Assembly: GCF_001279775.1 (NCBI RefSeq)
Contig: NZ_LGDG01000007.1
Span: 1 to 24,568 of the forward strand
DNA length: 24,568 nucleotides
Direction of reading: 5' to 3'
DNA from: Streptomyces sp. MMG1533
GTDB taxonomy: Bacteria > Actinomycetota > Actinomycetes > Streptomycetales > Streptomycetaceae
Positions within the stretch are counted from its first letter, which is position 1. Each line of letters begins with the position of its first letter. Both the position numbers and the translations under genes were made by a program. The notes beneath the pieces are model-generated. The model did not search any database and was not told the origin of the DNA. It was given only the letters and a program-made list of their open reading frames with translations. Of the stretch, positions 22,864 to 24,568 are shown piece after piece.

Positions 22864-24568
22864 TCACCTCCAGATGGACCTCAGCTGCCACGCCTGCATG
22901 TGGTCGAGGGTGGCGGTGCCGCCTTCGGCGAAGACGCCGACGCCGGTGCTGGAGGGGTCGGGGAAGATCTGGTCGGTGATCACTGCCTCGCCGCTGCCAC
23001 CGAAGACCTCGACGGACGACCAGTCGACGAGGATCCGCAGCTTGACCTTGCCGTTCTCGGGCTTCAGGGGTGCGGTCTGGACGCCGGGGAAGGTGCTGTT
23101 GAAGTGGACGGCGCCGGAGCGGGTGCGGTCGACGTACAGCTCCTGTGTCGTGGTGTCGTAGCCGATGACGGTCCCCTCGCCGCCTGCTCCGGTGCGGACC
23201 TTCAGGCCGAAGCGGTCGGCGTCCTTGAGGGAGAAGGTCGCCTCGATGTCGAGTGCCTTGCCCTTGGCCGCGCGGCTGATCAGCGGCTTGGAGGTGCTCT
23301 TGACGGTGACGCCTGACGCCGTCGCCGGGTGCTGCTGCCGGAGGGACTCCAGGCTGGCCACCGGCTTGCTGGTCAGCCGGGTCTGGCCGTTGATCGTGCG
23401 CAGGGCCATTTCCCGGGGAACGCTCTGCGCGCTGCGCCAGGGGGAGGTGGGGATGGATTGGCCGTAGTCCCAGTTGTTCATCCAGCCGATCATGTAGCGC
23501 TTGCCGCCCGGCGCGTTCTCCCAGGACACCGCCGCGTAGTAGTCCTTGCCGTAGTCGGTCCAGTCGGCGCGCTGTACGACGGACTTCGCGGCCTTGTCAG
23601 CGGTGGTGAACTGGTCGGCCATGACGTGGCCCCAGCCGGCGGAGTTCATGTCGACGACCTGGATCTGCGCCTTCTTGCCGGCGTACGGGCGCATGTCGAA
23701 GGACGCCCAGTCCAGGCTCTCGCTGTCGGCGCCGGTGGCGCTGCGGACGACCTCGCCGTCGACGAGCAGGTTGACGGACGTCTCCTGGGAGACGCGCGGG
23801 GCTTTGGTGTCGGACAACATGATGTGGTCGACGTTGAGGTGGCCCCAGCCGCCGCTGTTGTTGTCGACGATCTTGATCTGCGCCTTCTTGCCGGCGAGTT
23901 CGCCGACGTCCCACGAGGCCCAGTTGAGTGCCTCGCCATCCTGTCCGGTGGAGCTGCGGACGACCTGGCCGTCCACGAGGAGCTCGACGGCGGTGGGGTT
24001 GCCGGAGTCGGCCGGGTGATTGCCGCCGCCGATGAGGAAGTTGATGTGCTTCTTGTCAATGGTGAACTCGGGCGATGTGAGTGTGCCGGTGGTCGAGTCG
24101 CCGTTCAGGAAGGTGTTGACCAGCCCGTCTCCCAGGAATCCGGAGACCTGCCCCTGGTCGGGGAGGGTGCCGGGGGCCGGCGCGGTGCCGAAGGCGTCTC
24201 CGGTCTTCGTCCAGTCGCCGTAGGTACCGCCTTCGAAGTCGGCGAGGACCGTGCCCTCGGGCGGAGTTCTGTCCATGACGGTTCCGGCCTCGTGCGGATG
24301 CCGCCCGCCACCGACCTTGAAGTTCAGGTAGGGGCTGTCCACGGTGAATTCGGGTGAGGTGAGTGTGCCGGTGGCGCCGTCACCGCCGTGGAAGCTGTTG
24401 GCGAGGCCCTTGCCGTCGAAGCCGGTGACCGCCCCCTGCCAGTCCACCGCACCGGTTGCCGGTCCCTGACCGAACGCGGTGCCGGTGGCCGTCCACGAGC
24501 CGAAGTCGGTGCCCTCGAAGTCCTGCACCACCGTGCCGGTGGGCGGGGTGTAGGTGCCCTTGTCGTCG
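22864..24568 (-). CDS. GH32 levanase/fructan hydrolase (N-terminal part outside the window)
   Basis: The reading frame is open to the window edge and ends at TGA 22864-22866. The C-terminal section is GH32: DYGKDYYAAVSWENAPGGKR, IGWMNNWDYGQSIPTSPWR and SVPREMALR are the last blade of the five-bladed catalytic propeller, and KLRILVDWSSVEVFGGSGEA plus ITDQIFPDPSSTGVG the beta-sandwich. The WMNDPNG, RDP and EC motifs must lie upstream. Between blades (about 24530-23600) are two copies of a module with VxDFEGxxxGxW, TGTLTSPEFT, GGGxHP, LLVDGxVVRS and GWGH, the second copy placed inside the first. It should release fructose from levan or inulin extracellularly. The module role (fructan binding?) is inferred. 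Confidence 0.9.
   Translation of the reverse strand, partial: DDKGTYTPPTGTVVQDFEGTDFGSWTATGTAFGQGPATGAVDWQGAVTGFDGKGLANSFHGGDGATGTLTSPEFTVDSPYLNFKVGGGRHPHEAGTVMDRTPPEGTVLADFEGGTYGDWTKTGDAFGTAPAPGTLPDQGQVSGFLGDGLVNTFLNGDSTTGTLTSPEFTIDKKHINFLIGGGNHPADSGNPTAVELLVDGQVVRSSTGQDGEALNWASWDVGELAGKKAQIKIVDNNSGGWGHLNVDHIMLSDTKAPRVSQETSVNLLVDGEVVRSATGADSESLDWASFDMRPYAGKKAQIQVVDMNSAGWGHVMADQFTTADKAAKSVVQRADWTDYGKDYYAAVSWENAPGGKRYMIGWMNNWDYGQSIPTSPWRSAQSVPREMALRTINGQTRLTSKPVASLESLRQQHPATASGVTVKSTSKPLISRAAKGKALDIEATFSLKDADRFGLKVRTGAGGEGTVIGYDTTTQELYVDRTRSGAVHFNSTFPGVQTAPLKPENGKVKLRILVDWSSVEVFGGSGEAVITDQIFPDPSSTGVGVFAEGGTATLDHMQAWQLRSIWR

Overview
The window is high-GC DNA with the codon bias of an actinomycete, most likely Streptomyces. 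The grounds are very high G+C at third codon positions, GTG starts with strong Shine-Dalgarno sequences, and gene types common in that genus (levanase, pectinesterase, ArsI, ISL3, IS5, IS630 and IS1380 transposases). Intact genes alternate with decayed mobile elements, as expected of a flexible chromosome-arm or accessory region.

Layout. 1-2130: end of an unidentified gene, coding debris, a secreted pectin methylesterase (minus strand) and a possible scrap of a chloride-channel CBS domain. 2131-2940: broken ISL3 transposase. 2989-5334: a MarR regulator overlapping a 14-TM drug exporter, then a DUF1330 protein. 5380-5988: two gene remnants (an unknown protein and the C-terminus of a flavin monooxygenase). 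6092-10794: an organoarsenical-resistance locus. It has ArsR, a DinB-like protein and a collapsed flavin monooxygenase on the minus strand. Divergently it has an FAD oxidoreductase, the C-As lyase ArsI and an MFS exporter. Two copies of a 32-bp dyad lie upstream of arsR and in the divergent intergenic region, so ArsR probably controls both sides. 10959-12041: a four-zinc-ribbon, GIY-YIG-like protein interrupted by an in-frame TGA. 12596-13324: a second DinB protein with a pentapeptide-like N-terminus.

13329-17121 is a graveyard of insertion sequences: an internally deleted IS5-type transposase whose terminal-repeat-like ends now enclose a dihydrofolate-reductase-family gene, an IS21 istB tail, a multiply mutated ISL3 transposase, and unidentified coding fragments. 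17122-18890: a secreted peptidoglycan-binding protein divergent from an AraC regulator. 19114-19356: an IS630 tail. 19635-20162: a small membrane-anchored protein. 20185-21272: an AAA-type P-loop kinase gene bracketed by inverted pairs of 20-bp tandem repeats, which looks like a small mobile cassette. It abuts a tRNA 3'-end fragment and a truncated IS1380 transposase that also carries a premature TGA. 22864 to the window end: a GH32 levanase, incomplete at its N-terminus, with two related beta-sandwich modules, one apparently nested inside the other, and both inserted before the last part of the catalytic domain.

The strongest candidates for new biology are the IR-bounded kinase cassette, the nested levanase modules, the zinc-ribbon/GIY-YIG protein with its internal TGA, and the ArsI locus in which two adjacent proteins both carry cysteine-pair tails. 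All identifications come from reading motifs; no database search was run.
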